Made by a program: the position numbers and the translations under genes | DNA from: Paludibacteraceae bacterium | GTDB taxonomy: Bacteria; Bacteroidota; Bacteroidia; Bacteroidales; Paludibacteraceae | Assembly (NCBI GenBank): GCA_905234685.1 | Contig: CAJOIR010000018.1 | Coordinates: 1 to 44,301 of the forward strand | DNA length: 44,301 nucleotides | Reading direction: 5' to 3' | Shown here: one piece after another, positions 24,901 through 33,494 of the stretch | How positions within the stretch are numbered: position 1 is the first letter of the stretch | Layout: every line of letters begins with the position of its first letter | Notes under the pieces: model-generated | Database searches by the model: none | Seen by the model: only the letters and a program-made list of their open reading frames with translations | What the model was told of the DNA's origin: nothing

Positions 24901-26766
24901 GCCTTCGGTCATTCTCACTCCCATGGTTGCCTCTACAGCAGGCAGACGAAGAGCCGTGCTATCTTTGGGATGCTCTATTACAGGTGTAGATGCGGACAAT
25001 GAGAGCCCTGTTTGCTGTGCATCGGAGGCGAGCGACAAGTTGAGTCGGTTTATATCCAAACCCATACGTTCGATGATATGCTGCACGAGGCTTCCGTGAG
25101 TCAGTTCTACGGCTGCATCCATTTCGGGAATAAGACGCCGAAGTGTATCAAGCATGGTCAAGTCGGTGAGAGAAGTGATGGGCTGGAGGATAGTGGAGTC
25201 GCTGACCGCATTGAGCAATGGTTGTATCTCGTCCACCAACGTCAACACATGCATCGGGCTATGAGCTGTGAGATTGAGTCCATCGGTAGCCAAGTCCAGA
25301 GATGTGGTTGAGTCCGTCTCAAAATCCAACTGCAGACGGTTGGCTGTGAAATCTTCGCCTGCCACGTGCGCGCGTACACCGCTCATCTGAGTATGGTAGT
25401 CCACCGTCATTTGTTCCGGCTTCATGAAATCTTCCACGTGGAACTGATGTTCGGTCTGAGCCCGGACTTGCATAGCGCTGTCTTTCATGGTGACGGGCAG
25501 ATGGAGAGTGCCGTCAAGCGTTTGTTCAGCCAATGTGGCATCCATGGTAAGTCCTGAGACGTTGATGTTATCATAGATAGCATCGGTCAAATGCATATGC
25601 ACCTTCGTTCTCATCGTCCGAGATTGCGGGTCTATTCCCCTACCCTCGGCTTCAATGTCTCCGGCGAGGATGACTCGTTTGCTATCTTTCATGAAGGGAC
25701 TTAGATTGACGCGCTCAACATGCACTGTAGCGTCATAGGCTTCGTCATCGATATCATATGATGCGCACAGTCGGGCTTTACTACCTTGGTACTCGGCATC
25801 GCCGGTCACGTCCACGCGCATGGTCTCAAGGTTCATCTTCGTAGTTGCGAGGTCGGCCTGGGCTCCCATCTCGCGAGAAAGAACATGGAGCCCGTCAGAG
25901 GTAATGAGGTTGTTGGCCAGATTGACACAGGCATCACCGTAGATCGTGTCTGCGGGTATGGAGAGATTACCAAGTGCAAAGGTCAAACTGCCTATATCTA
26001 TACGACGTGCATCGTAGAGGTTAGCGCCCACATCAGCCAGGACATTGGTGCCCAAAAAGCCGGTATGTATATCCATGCCAAGTGGGGTGAGACGGAAATG
26101 CACGTTGCGCATCTCGCCGTCCGGCACGTCGAATGCCATCAGCAGCGGCGTAGTATCCTGTGCCGTAGTGTCCGGAGGGGTGTCGCGCAGATCAATAGCA
26201 ATGTCGGCATCAATGAGACGCAGCCCGTGCAAAGGGTACTTGCCTTCGGCGATAAGGATTTGCGGACTCTGCAACATCAACCTACTTACGATAGCATCAA
26301 TTCCTACAGCCTCAATTAGACTGTCGGAATGGAAAGTCGTTTGGTCGAGCGATAACCCCTCGACCATAATCGGAATGGACGTGAAGTCGCTAAAAGGCGC
26401 TGTACGGCCAGACGTCAACAAATTTGCCTGGAGACGCAACGCATGCGTATATAGTAAGGTGTCCTGTCCGCGATGGCCCACGAAAAGGCTGTCTATCTGT
26501 ACGTCCAAGGGCAAATCGGCCTTACCTTTGTAGGCATGGTAGAGCACTATAGGCGAGTGGTGGAAAAGCGAGAGGTAGATATGGCCGAGGTCAATGTCAT
26601 AGCCGGTTTGCTCATTGGCCACAGCAACGCCTTTCTCAAGCACTTTCGAGCGTATAGAGGGTACGTATAACACACAAGCTACTGCGACCAGTATAAGCAA
26701 TACTATACCCAACAGCACACCTGTCACGGCAGTCGGGATCTTCCATATCAGACTGCGCTTGCTCAT
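21961..26766 (-). CDS. TamB-type protein fused to an Omp85-type beta-barrel
   Basis: 1,601 aa, one uninterrupted frame. An N-terminal membrane anchor (about residues 10-34) is followed by a long AsmA/TamB-like beta-helical part. A TamB (DUF490) C-terminal module spans about 835-1145, with HGTVNVRYGTADGALDLGG, FHVDSGSHVAFNGPIGQTRL, EETREGLAATLLATGMY and KVGKFIDIDISSG. From about 1150 to the end is an Omp85 barrel with the lid motif GGPNSLRASSPYAYGPGNF near 1430 (corresponding to GGxxSxRG...GPG in TamL/BamA) and a terminal Phe. TamB spans the periplasm and cooperates with an Omp85 partner (TamA or TamL) in outer-membrane assembly; here both lie in one chain and no POTRA repeats are seen. It follows the 26,767 gene without a gap. 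Confidence 0.85.
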   Translation of the reverse strand: MSKRSLIWKIPTAVTGVLLGIVLLILVAVACVLYVPSIRSKVLEKGVAVANEQTGYDIDLGHIYLSLFHHSPIVLYHAYKGKADLPLDVQIDSLFVGHRGQDTLLYTHALRLQANLLTSGRTAPFSDFTSIPIMVEGLSLDQTTFHSDSLIEAVGIDAIVSRLMLQSPQILIAEGKYPLHGLRLIDADIAIDLRDTPPDTTAQDTTPLLMAFDVPDGEMRNVHFRLTPLGMDIHTGFLGTNVLADVGANLYDARRIDIGSLTFALGNLSIPADTIYGDACVNLANNLITSDGLHVLSREMGAQADLATTKMNLETMRVDVTGDAEYQGSKARLCASYDIDDEAYDATVHVERVNLSPFMKDSKRVILAGDIEAEGRGIDPQSRTMRTKVHMHLTDAIYDNINVSGLTMDATLAEQTLDGTLHLPVTMKDSAMQVRAQTEHQFHVEDFMKPEQMTVDYHTQMSGVRAHVAGEDFTANRLQLDFETDSTTSLDLATDGLNLTAHSPMHVLTLVDEIQPLLNAVSDSTILQPITSLTDLTMLDTLRRLIPEMDAAVELTHGSLVQHIIERMGLDINRLNLSLASDAQQTGLSLSASTPVIEHPKDSTALRLPAVEATMGVRMTEGKTNASLLANTYLTEGAMSIYDLCTDAALSMNLERNGRDLHGDGRLTLDSIYYGNKELGNHTIDLQIVPSQDYPNAIRADVQTEDIPLELVSSFVTLTDIDLNGAIRAFASVDGLPAKTDISAEVQPLGISALYKPYQVGVSLGKTPIIMSHNHIDLNNLPIYAADSTYLSLTGGLDLNTMRMDIALAADSFAPAKLPKGGPIPVYGDLATDIRGHVTGPLDSIIADVDVTILPVTDITYPISKKNLAQVKPHGTVNVRYGTADGALDLGGRINVDDGFVRYSPKAYPIMPFHVDSGSHVAFNGPIGQTRLNVSASQKVKADVESAGEETRRVDFTTGVRVNGVLDSIGLNSIGFFLEAPKDETITRELASLDEETREGLAATLLATGMYVGESNVAAQRDGYALSSIINSRINAALANSKVGKFIDIDISSGQSTHASGKTNDMNISISKSFFKDKLRVTLGSTLTDNPEVNETNGLLNNLTADYKLTKDGSVLLRLFSQRDYNNVLEGELYKAGLGVRAIKDWRRQELYRGDSITRTYGFTADAGIAYRSNNSIGPDLTLKSSIKNVLGNGETFTLKGNGAYYWALRNRHPGDPKKTDTYKLGLNASLIFPYLHWTGESNPDGDTRYMLGYQYENIAGGYGVHKLTGSFTYFIQSPHSSYITHAFTPFSLSVVLMKTETDSLLDKAAEYPQLIKVIAGDEFIPSVGYNFIYNDYRAKRAVNTMFNLGVKEAGNLINAIYCLFGYKWDDEDKPLGKITFNQFVKLSAELRNKFNLTDKVSIATRLFAGANMPVGNSNFAPLSEAFYAGGPNSLRASSPYAYGPGNFYSAKYNQNFFHAGDVKLEANFELRFPIVWKLYGAAFVDAGNVWNWFSTVDLFKTAGMEDYITRLEIPETLYDGVYNNPDFARQIALGTGAGLRLDIDGLVIRLDIGVGIHAPYQTFRYDKEGKPDITQPINTYFNIPSALDALRVNFGIGYPF

Positions 26767-27606
26767 TTAGAAGTTATGCATGACACCGAATTTTAATCCA
26801 TATAACCCAGGTGTAAACTGGTTAGCAATCAAATTCTTCAGTTTGCCTGAGAAAATAATCACATCATTGCTATACTCATTGTGACGTTCGCCGGTAAGCG
26901 GATCTTTGTAAAAACGGGTTGTTCCACTATAACCTAAACTCATAATGGAGAAAAATATCTGAAACGTGCTTTTACGGTTGAACCGATAGGTTATCACCGG
27001 TGAAAGTTGCGCTCCGTATATCAGATTGTATTGCAAGCCTTCATAGTCGGTGCCCTTCACAACTCCATCCATTACACGCGGAAAATCCATCCCTGTGTAC
27101 AAGTGTGCTTCCAACCAAATTCCAACCTTGTTGTTAAAGAGGGTCTTGAGGCGATACCGCACGTATGGAGTCACTTCCCAGGAACCATGCATCACGCGAA
27201 TATCCTCCGAGAATGTCGTGTTATCCTCCTTTATATACGTATAAGTAGTATATGAATCCTGATAGGCACCACCGACCCGTAATCCTAAATATAAGCGCTC
27301 CTTCAGGCGCCAACCTATCTCGGGAGTAACGGCAATCGACCAACCATTTTCTTTCTCATTGCTCTTCGTATCATGGTGAAAATAGATGTCGAAGCTATAG
27401 CCATAGTAAAACTTCTGCTTCCATAGCGGAAGCTCTTTGACCGGTGCCACAGAAGCGACACTATCTCCCGGAGTTACGGTTTCTCCTGCTATAGTAGCTA
27501 CCGAAGTCAGACCTTCAACTATATGGTCATCCTGGGCTATCACGGGAACTGCGCAAAGCACCGCTGTGGCAATCATAAGATACAATCTATTCATGACTTT
27601 CATCAT
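26767..27606 (-). CDS. Outer-membrane beta-barrel protein, porin-like
   Basis: 279 aa with a signal peptide ending VIAQDD, then alternating strands rich in Tyr, Phe and Gly (WKQKFYYGYSFDIYFHHD, VTPYVRYRLKTL, ITYRFNRKSTFQIFFSI) and a terminal Phe (GVMHNF). This is typical of a small 8-12 strand outer-membrane barrel. It sits between the antiporter gene and the TamB-Omp85 gene with 1-bp and 0-bp gaps. Whether it is a substrate or a partner of TamB is not known. Confidence 0.75.
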   Translation of the reverse strand: MMKVMNRLYLMIATAVLCAVPVIAQDDHIVEGLTSVATIAGETVTPGDSVASVAPVKELPLWKQKFYYGYSFDIYFHHDTKSNEKENGWSIAVTPEIGWRLKERLYLGLRVGGAYQDSYTTYTYIKEDNTTFSEDIRVMHGSWEVTPYVRYRLKTLFNNKVGIWLEAHLYTGMDFPRVMDGVVKGTDYEGLQYNLIYGAQLSPVITYRFNRKSTFQIFFSIMSLGYSGTTRFYKDPLTGERHNEYSNDVIIFSGKLKNLIANQFTPGLYGLKFGVMHNF

Positions 27607-27607
27607 T

Positions 27608-28963
27608 TTAATCGTTTGGTTTGTCGTTCTCGCTCATATTCTTGATAAAGAGGTTGACAACACGTTTAGTAACAATGGTTCGACGTACAGCATGACGCAC
27701 CTTGTCTGCCGTGGAAGGAGCATCAGTTGCGGTAGCAGACTGTGAAGCCTGCTCTGCCTCCATTACCTCCTGCTCACGGTGGTCAATCTTGCTGCGCAAA
27801 CGGGATGAAGCGTGCTTATACAAGAAATTATAACAAGGTACAGTGGCTTTCATGATATAGGGTGTAAGGAAGGTCGTAAGCACACTGGCAGCGACAATGA
27901 TAGGATAGATAGCAGGGTCAGTGACGCCGAGTTTACTACCCAGTGCAGCAATGATAAACGAGAACTCACCAATCTGCACGAACGAGAAGCCTGTTAGCAT
28001 TGAGTCTTTGAAAGTTTCGCCACCCCACCAACAGCCTAAAGTACCAAACGTAATCATACCAACGATGATAATGAAAGAGACAAATAGGATAGAAGACCAA
28101 TAGGTAACGAGTGAAGATGGGTTAATCATCATGCCGACAGAGACGAAGAAGATGGCAGCGAAAACATTCTTAAGCGGTGCCATGAGTTTTTCTATACGGT
28201 GCGATTCCAGCGTTTCAGCCAATACCATACCCATCACGAACGCACCGAGCGCACTGCTAAAACCGGCTTCCTCCGCTGTCAGCACCATACCAAGGCACAA
28301 GCCTAATGCAAGAATAATCAGCGTCTCATCATTCAGATATGGACGCACTTTGCGAAGCAATGTGGGAATAACAAGAATACCAACTACAAACCACACTACC
28401 AGTGTGACGGCAAGTACACCTACTTTTTTGAGCAATTCGACACCCTCAAAACTATTCTTGACAGCTATACTGGACAGCAACACCAAGAGCACTACGGCTA
28501 CAATATCTTCGAAGATAAGGATACTGGTTGCGCCTTTGACAAAACGCGCTTTGCTCAATCCTGCCTCGTCGATAGCTTTCATCACGATGGTGGTACTTGA
28601 CATACAGAGCATCGCTGCCAAAAAGAGCGAGTTCATGTTATCCAGTTCTGCAAAACGCCCTACGCCGTAACCTAATACCAACATGCCGATGATGATGGTG
28701 GCAGCACCAACGAGTGCCACTTTACCACTTGAGAGCAGGTTCTTGAGGCGGAACTCCAGACCAATACAGAACAACACAAACAGCACGCCGATATTACCCC
28801 ATGCTTCGACGTTCTCGTGGTTAACAAGATTCTCGCCAAAAAGGTTCGGGCCTACCAGCACACCGGCTACGATATAACCCAATACAACAGGTTGTTTCAG
28901 CAGTTTGAACAGCAGACTCACTACGCCTGCAGTAATCATTAAAATGTATAAATCATGTACCAT
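27608..28963 (-). CDS. CPA2-type cation:proton antiporter (KefB/Na+:H+ exchanger family)
   Basis: 451 aa, about 12 membrane segments. Motifs: KQPVVLGYIVAGVLVGPN near the start, FCIGLEFRLKNL, MSSTTIVMKAIDEAGL and ILIFEDIVAVVLLVLL (acidic ion-binding region), typical of CPA2 exchangers. No TrkA-N/RCK domain is fused; the C-terminal 70 residues are a charged cytoplasmic tail. It moves K+ or Na+ against H+ across the inner membrane. It starts 22 bp after the SLC13 gene. Confidence 0.9.
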   Translation of the reverse strand: MVHDLYILMITAGVVSLLFKLLKQPVVLGYIVAGVLVGPNLFGENLVNHENVEAWGNIGVLFVLFCIGLEFRLKNLLSSGKVALVGAATIIIGMLVLGYGVGRFAELDNMNSLFLAAMLCMSSTTIVMKAIDEAGLSKARFVKGATSILIFEDIVAVVLLVLLSSIAVKNSFEGVELLKKVGVLAVTLVVWFVVGILVIPTLLRKVRPYLNDETLIILALGLCLGMVLTAEEAGFSSALGAFVMGMVLAETLESHRIEKLMAPLKNVFAAIFFVSVGMMINPSSLVTYWSSILFVSFIIIVGMITFGTLGCWWGGETFKDSMLTGFSFVQIGEFSFIIAALGSKLGVTDPAIYPIIVAASVLTTFLTPYIMKATVPCYNFLYKHASSRLRSKIDHREQEVMEAEQASQSATATDAPSTADKVRHAVRRTIVTKRVVNLFIKNMSENDKPND

Positions 28964-28985
28964 ATAATTAATAATTTGAAGATTA

Positions 28986-30791
28986 TTATTGAAGTGGTGT
29001 TAACGGATAAATCAAGTTGACGATTAGTATGTTCGCCGCCAGAATGATGATGTTCATCAACAGACCTATTTTAAGAAAATCGCTGAAGCGGTAACCGCCA
29101 GGGCCATATACGAGCATGTGCGTCGGTGAGCCAATAGGGGTAGCGAAACTGCTGCTAACGGCAATCATCAGCGCAATGAGGAATGGGTATGGTTCGTAAC
29201 CAAGTTTCATCGCTGCCTCATACATGATGGGGAAGAACATGGCACCTGCAGCGGTATTGGAGATGAACTCCGTGATGAATGTGCCAGCAAAACAGATTGC
29301 CGTCATCACCACAATCGGGTTCGTGCCGCAGATGTCCAGTATGCCTGTTGCCATACGTTCGGCGATGCCTGTTTTCTGAATAGCCAACCCGAGTACGGCA
29401 CTACATGCGAAGATCATCAGTATATCCCAGTTAATGGACCGCATTGCTTGAGTCGGACTACAACAACGGAAGATGAGCATGGCAAAGACAGCCAGTATCG
29501 CGGCTTGGAGCAGACTCATCACACCCAGTGCCGAGAGAGCTACCATCACTATCATTATCAAGCTGGAGAGGAACGTTCTCCACCCGATGTTCGGTATTTC
29601 TTCTGAATCAAAGAAATGTAGGTCACGACTCATCGCCTTGGTATTGGTTTTCAACTCGCTAAGACTCTCCAACAATAACGTATCACCTGCCCGCAACACC
29701 ACATTTCGCGGAGACTCTTCGAGACGGAGACCTCGACGGCTGACTGCCACCAATGTCACATGATGTTCTTTCTCAAAGCCGTTCGTACCCATGGTAGTAC
29801 CAATAAGACTGCTACCGAAGTTGATATATGCTGTACGCAACAAGTGCTTATCTTGTGCAGCATCATTGTAACGGAATACATGATGGTCGGCATTGACCAA
29901 GCCATGCGTCTGCTCCAGTTCCAGCAGTTCGCCAATCTGACCGGCATATACCAACCGATCGCCACCCATCAGCGGTTCGTCATCAGGCACAGGAGACAGA
30001 ATCATTTCACCATCGAAATGCCGCAACTCTATCAGGCTACCCCCTTGCACTGTATTCAGCCCCAATTCACCTATAGTCTTTCCAATATGGGGATTATCGG
30101 AAGGAACTAACATCTCTACCGTGTAGTCCTTTGCCTCCTCGAATGCGTCCTCGGGCGCTTGGCGGTTGGGCAACAGACGTCGCATGGCGATAATAGACAG
30201 GACACCTATAGCGAGACAGAACAGGCCAGGAATGGTCGTAGCAAGTATGTTCATAGCCTCACCTGTCTTCTCCTCATAAAGGCCACTGATAATCAAGTTG
30301 GGCGGTGTACCAATCAACGTACATACACCGCCCATTCCGGACGCGTAACTGAGCGGTATCAACAACTTAGACGGTGATATGCCGAGTTTCTTCGACCACA
30401 TCTTTACGATATTAACGAACAACGCAACAACGGTAGTGTTGCTCAGAAAAGAACTCAATGCTGCTACAGGCAGCATCAGACGCAATACCGCTTTGGCGTA
30501 GGTCTTGGGGGTACCCAACAAGTGTTTCACAACCCATTGGAGCACACCTGTATGCATCAAACCGGCAATGACCACAAACAGTACGCCGACAACTGCCACA
30601 GAAGTCTGACTGATACCAGACAATGCTTCTTTGGCATCCAGCACACGAGTGATATACAGGACACCTACCGCACAAAGAAACACAACGTCCGAGCGTAACT
30701 TAGTGAACAACAACACAGAGAACATCGCCAACACCGTGATGATGGTAATCCATGCGTGTAAGCCAAATCCTAAAAACACAATCGAATCCAT
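28986..30791 (-). CDS. SLC13/DASS family permease with central TrkA-C domains
   Basis: 601 aa. N-terminal transporter half with FLSNTTVVALFVNIV and the family motif LIGTPPNLIISGLYEE (about 165-180). Two cytoplasmic RCK-C (TrkA-C) domains occupy about 215-390 (DNPHIGKTIGELGL, GDRLVYAG, LRAGDTLLLES). The C-terminal transporter half contains ITEFISNTAAGAMFFP and FATPIGSPTHMLVYGPGGY. These proteins carry dicarboxylates, sulfate or related anions, often with Na+. First gene of the operon, preceded by a consensus -7 box at 30,820-30,813. Confidence 0.92.
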   Translation of the reverse strand: MDSIVFLGFGLHAWITIITVLAMFSVLLFTKLRSDVVFLCAVGVLYITRVLDAKEALSGISQTSVAVVGVLFVVIAGLMHTGVLQWVVKHLLGTPKTYAKAVLRLMLPVAALSSFLSNTTVVALFVNIVKMWSKKLGISPSKLLIPLSYASGMGGVCTLIGTPPNLIISGLYEEKTGEAMNILATTIPGLFCLAIGVLSIIAMRRLLPNRQAPEDAFEEAKDYTVEMLVPSDNPHIGKTIGELGLNTVQGGSLIELRHFDGEMILSPVPDDEPLMGGDRLVYAGQIGELLELEQTHGLVNADHHVFRYNDAAQDKHLLRTAYINFGSSLIGTTMGTNGFEKEHHVTLVAVSRRGLRLEESPRNVVLRAGDTLLLESLSELKTNTKAMSRDLHFFDSEEIPNIGWRTFLSSLIMIVMVALSALGVMSLLQAAILAVFAMLIFRCCSPTQAMRSINWDILMIFACSAVLGLAIQKTGIAERMATGILDICGTNPIVVMTAICFAGTFITEFISNTAAGAMFFPIMYEAAMKLGYEPYPFLIALMIAVSSSFATPIGSPTHMLVYGPGGYRFSDFLKIGLLMNIIILAANILIVNLIYPLTPLQ

Positions 30792-30812
30792 GACATTCCC
30801 TTAATTTGCATG

Positions 30813-30820
30813 CAAAGTTA
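30813..30820 (-). promoter_or_regulatory. Bacteroidales -7 box TAACTTTG for the SLC13 operon
   Basis: The minus strand reads TAACTTTG, matching TAnnTTTG, 21 bp upstream of the ATG at 30,791. The predicted transcript start is near 30,809, leaving a leader of about 18 nt. No TTTG -33 element is seen at the usual spacing. Confidence 0.65.
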
Positions 30821-30903
30821 CAAAATAATTTGGAATAATACAGCAGTTAGTACTAAATAACGTTGTTGGAATTAAACATTTAACGGATTACTAATAATAT
30901 AAA

Positions 30904-30935
30904 AAAAGAGATTGCAGCGTGCTGCAATCTCTTTT
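30904..30935 (-). terminator. Intrinsic terminator of the secreted-protein gene
   Basis: A perfect 15-bp stem (aaaagagattgcagc with gctgcaatctctttt) separated by two bases, 18 bp after the stop of the 30,954 gene. On the minus strand the stem is followed by a run of T. Confidence 0.92.
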
Positions 30936-30953
30936 AGCATTATATCTACAATA

Positions 30954-31685
30954 TTATTTTACTTCTGCACCAAGGAGGTTATACTTAACACCGTTCTTGA
31001 GAATGTAAATCTGACCGTTCTCCATAACTTTCTGTGCCTTTACAGCCGATGCATTCAGGTCTTCAACGCCCGATGCAGTGCCGACGGTAATGGTGTGAAT
31101 ACGGTAGCCGTTGGCAGTCTCTTTCAGTTTGATGGAAGGAGCGATAGCAGTGTACTTCACTTCCTTTTCAAAATAACCGTTAGCATCATATCCATCCTTG
31201 CCTGCCTGCTCACTGGCTTTATCAACCTTAGCAGGAAGAGTTACTTCAGCAGTCTCAGCCGCACCTTCCACAACGGTAAGGATAGCATCTGTGCTACCTT
31301 TTGCACATACACTGAGAGTAACGGCATCGCCTACATTAAGCCTATTGATGGTGAGAATACCGTTCTTTCCACTGAACTCTACATACGACTTGCCTTCTCC
31401 AAGACCTACAGCCATTGCCTTAGTCTTTGCGGCTTTGTTAGAAAGTTCAAACAACACATTCGGGTTCTTCTTTACCACAATTGACATTGTGCTTGACTCA
31501 CCCTCAGTTGTTGGTGCAGGAATATCATAAACCAACTTGGAGTCTGACGACTCAGAGGTGTTTTTAGTACCTACTGTGACAGTGAGATCATCTTCGCCAG
31601 CGATGCTTGTGAAGTCATACACCGTCTGAGCATTGATTGCTACTGCAGCAAAGAGAACTGCTGCGAAAGAGAAAATTTTCTTCAT
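30954..31685 (-). CDS. Secreted hypothetical protein with Prevotella-type C-terminal tail
   Basis: 243 aa with a clear signal peptide (MKKIFSFAAVLFAAVAINAQT). The body is beta-rich, Thr/Ser/Val-dominated and has one Cys. The end VMENGQIYILKNGVKYNLLGAEVK (residues 220-243) resembles the short C-terminal tail often found on secreted Prevotella and Bacteroidales proteins, possibly a sorting or anchoring signal. No enzyme motif was recognised. Monocistronic: own promoter at 31,739-31,754 and own terminator at 30,904-30,935. Confidence 0.75.
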   Translation of the reverse strand: MKKIFSFAAVLFAAVAINAQTVYDFTSIAGEDDLTVTVGTKNTSESSDSKLVYDIPAPTTEGESSTMSIVVKKNPNVLFELSNKAAKTKAMAVGLGEGKSYVEFSGKNGILTINRLNVGDAVTLSVCAKGSTDAILTVVEGAAETAEVTLPAKVDKASEQAGKDGYDANGYFEKEVKYTAIAPSIKLKETANGYRIHTITVGTASGVEDLNASAVKAQKVMENGQIYILKNGVKYNLLGAEVK

Positions 31686-31738
31686 TTTGATTGTTGTTTT
31701 AAGAGTTAATATTTATTGTTGATTATATTCCATAGTTT

Positions 31739-31754
31739 CACGTTGCAAAGATAA
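31739..31754 (-). promoter_or_regulatory. Promoter core of the secreted-protein gene (-7 box TATCTTTG)
   Basis: The minus strand reads TTATCTTTGCAACGTG; TATCTTTG (31,753-31,746) fits TAnnTTTG. Predicted start of transcription near 31,742, giving a leader of about 57 nt. The same 16 bases occur at the susC promoter (40,377-40,392). Confidence 0.75.
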
Positions 31755-31850
31755 TGCCATTTGATGACACAAGCAACCATTTATTGCCGTAAAATGTGGA
31801 AAAATATTTTTCACATACCATCTTTGGCATGATATTAGTAATAAATCCAG

Positions 31851-31858
31851 TATATTTG
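31851..31858 (+). promoter_or_regulatory. -7 box TATATTTG for the GH28 gene
   Basis: TATATTTG fits TAnnTTTG, 23 bp before the ATG at 31,882. A TTTG lies 24 bp upstream, somewhat farther than the usual 19-21 bp. Predicted leader about 20 nt. Confidence 0.65.
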
Positions 31859-31881
31859 CAAAACAAAAGAATTTGAACAAT

Positions 31882-33372
31882 ATGAAAAAGATTACATCAC
31901 TGTTGACGCTGGCATTGCTTGCCACAACCGTCATTGCCCAGAGCAAATACGACAAGTATTACACCAACCTACCAGTGGAACTTGAGCATGTAAAACCTGT
32001 GGAGTTTCCCAAAAACGCATTGAACATAGCTCAGTTCGGTGCTATACCTGACGGAGAAACGCTGTGCACAGATGCCATAGCCGCAGCCATAGACAGTCTG
32101 ACTAAACTGGGTGGCGGTCACGTTATAATACCCAAAGGCACATGGAAGACAGGTCCGATAGTTCTAAAAAGTAATATTGACCTAAACTTAAGGAAAGGTG
32201 CGGTACTTGTGTTCAGTGAGAACAAGGAACTATATGTGCAAAAAGGAGACCCACGTGACGGAAGCAAAAAGTGTAACGCATTCATACGCGCGTCAAAATG
32301 TGAGAACATAGGTATCACGGGCAAAGGTGAGATTGACGGTCAGGGCTTCTACTGGCGACCGATAAAAGAGAAGAAAGTGGTGCGTGACGGCGGTTTGCAA
32401 AATGTATGGGACGCTGCTGTCGCCATGGGCGGCAAACTTGAGCAGGACGACAATACATACCGTCTGTGGTATCCGTTCAACCTGAATCCAGAACTCGGCA
32501 TTCCGAACATCGCAGCCACAGCAGAGATACAAGAGAAGATGCGTCCGAATTTGGTAAACTTCACAGATTCGAAGAATGTAGTGATAGAGGGTGTGACACT
32601 GCGCAACAGTCCGAAATTCCACCTTGTACCTACACGAGTACAAAACCTTATTATTGTAGATGTTACCATTGACTGCCCATGGTGGGCACAGAACGGAGAT
32701 GCAATGGACCCAGGAAACGTACAAGTGGCTCTAATAGCAGACTGCCATGTGAGTGCAGGTGATGACGGAATATGCATGAAAGGCGGTGTTGGCGAAAAAG
32801 GTGTGGAGGCAGGTCCAAACAGAGATTTTCTTATCACAAATGACACCGTATATCGCGCACACGGAGGATTTGTAATAGGTTCTGAGTTCTGCGGAGGAAT
32901 GCAGAGAATAGTTGTAAAGGACTGCATGTTTGACGGGACGGATATAGGATGCAGGTTCAAATCAGCCCCAGGTAGAGGCGGTTGGTGCGAGGACATTTAC
33001 TGTGTAAATATCGTTATGAAGAACATACGCGAGTCAGCAGTTTTCTTCCAATCAGGCTATGCTGACCGCTCTGCAGGCGGCAGAGGAGCCACAGACACTG
33101 ATGACAAAACCAAATTCTACCCAGACTGGAGCAATGTAACATTCCGCGACATAACCTGCATAAACCCCTATCAGGCAGTGGATATCACAGGCATGAAAGG
33201 CATGCCGGTACACAATCTAATGTTCGAGAACGTAAATTTCTACGGTGTAAAGGTTGGTATAGCGATGGATTATGCTGAAGATATCACATTTAAGAACTGC
33301 ACAATTTCACCAGACACGAAGAGTAGCCTGAAACATACAAAGAATATAAAATACAACGGGAAAGAGTTGTAA
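31882..33372 (+). CDS. GH28 polygalacturonase-family glycoside hydrolase
   Basis: 496 aa from ATG 31,882 (a TTG three codons upstream is in frame, but MKKITSLLTLALLATTVIAQ is a natural signal peptide). A beta-helix enzyme with the GH28 active-site blocks: NGDAMD (271-276, NTD position), AGDDGICMKG (292-301), AHGGFVIGSE (326-335) and CRFKSAPGRGG (357-367, RIK position). It should hydrolyse galacturonic-acid linkages of pectin (polygalacturonase or a related exo-acting enzyme), in the periplasm or outside the cell. It lies next to the PL1/SusC/SusD genes but on the opposite strand, with its own promoter. Confidence 0.92.
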   Translation: MKKITSLLTLALLATTVIAQSKYDKYYTNLPVELEHVKPVEFPKNALNIAQFGAIPDGETLCTDAIAAAIDSLTKLGGGHVIIPKGTWKTGPIVLKSNIDLNLRKGAVLVFSENKELYVQKGDPRDGSKKCNAFIRASKCENIGITGKGEIDGQGFYWRPIKEKKVVRDGGLQNVWDAAVAMGGKLEQDDNTYRLWYPFNLNPELGIPNIAATAEIQEKMRPNLVNFTDSKNVVIEGVTLRNSPKFHLVPTRVQNLIIVDVTIDCPWWAQNGDAMDPGNVQVALIADCHVSAGDDGICMKGGVGEKGVEAGPNRDFLITNDTVYRAHGGFVIGSEFCGGMQRIVVKDCMFDGTDIGCRFKSAPGRGGWCEDIYCVNIVMKNIRESAVFFQSGYADRSAGGRGATDTDDKTKFYPDWSNVTFRDITCINPYQAVDITGMKGMPVHNLMFENVNFYGVKVGIAMDYAEDITFKNCTISPDTKSSLKHTKNIKYNGKEL

Positions 33373-33384
33373 TTGAAAATAGAG

Positions 33385-33436
33385 TGATACAACAACATTA
33401 ATAGCCATGCGACAATGCATGGCTATTAATGTATCA
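33385..33436. terminator. Long hairpin between convergent GH28 and pectate lyase genes
   Basis: A perfect 15-bp stem (cattaatagccatgc, 33,396-33,410, with gcatggctattaatg, 33,417-33,431), 6-nt loop, plus an outer tgata/tatca pair across a bulge. It lies between two converging stops, so it probably terminates both. No long T-run follows. Confidence 0.75.
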
Positions 33437-33447
33437 GTGAGCCTAGG

Positions 33448-33480
33448 ATGAACTTAGAATGAACTTAGAATGAACTTAGA
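33448..33480. repeat. Three exact copies of an 11-bp tandem repeat
   Basis: The unit atgaacttaga is repeated head to tail at 33,448, 33,459 and 33,470, in the short spacer downstream of the pectate lyase stop. It may vary in copy number between strains. Confidence 0.9.
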
Positions 33481-33494
33481 ATAACACTTATACA

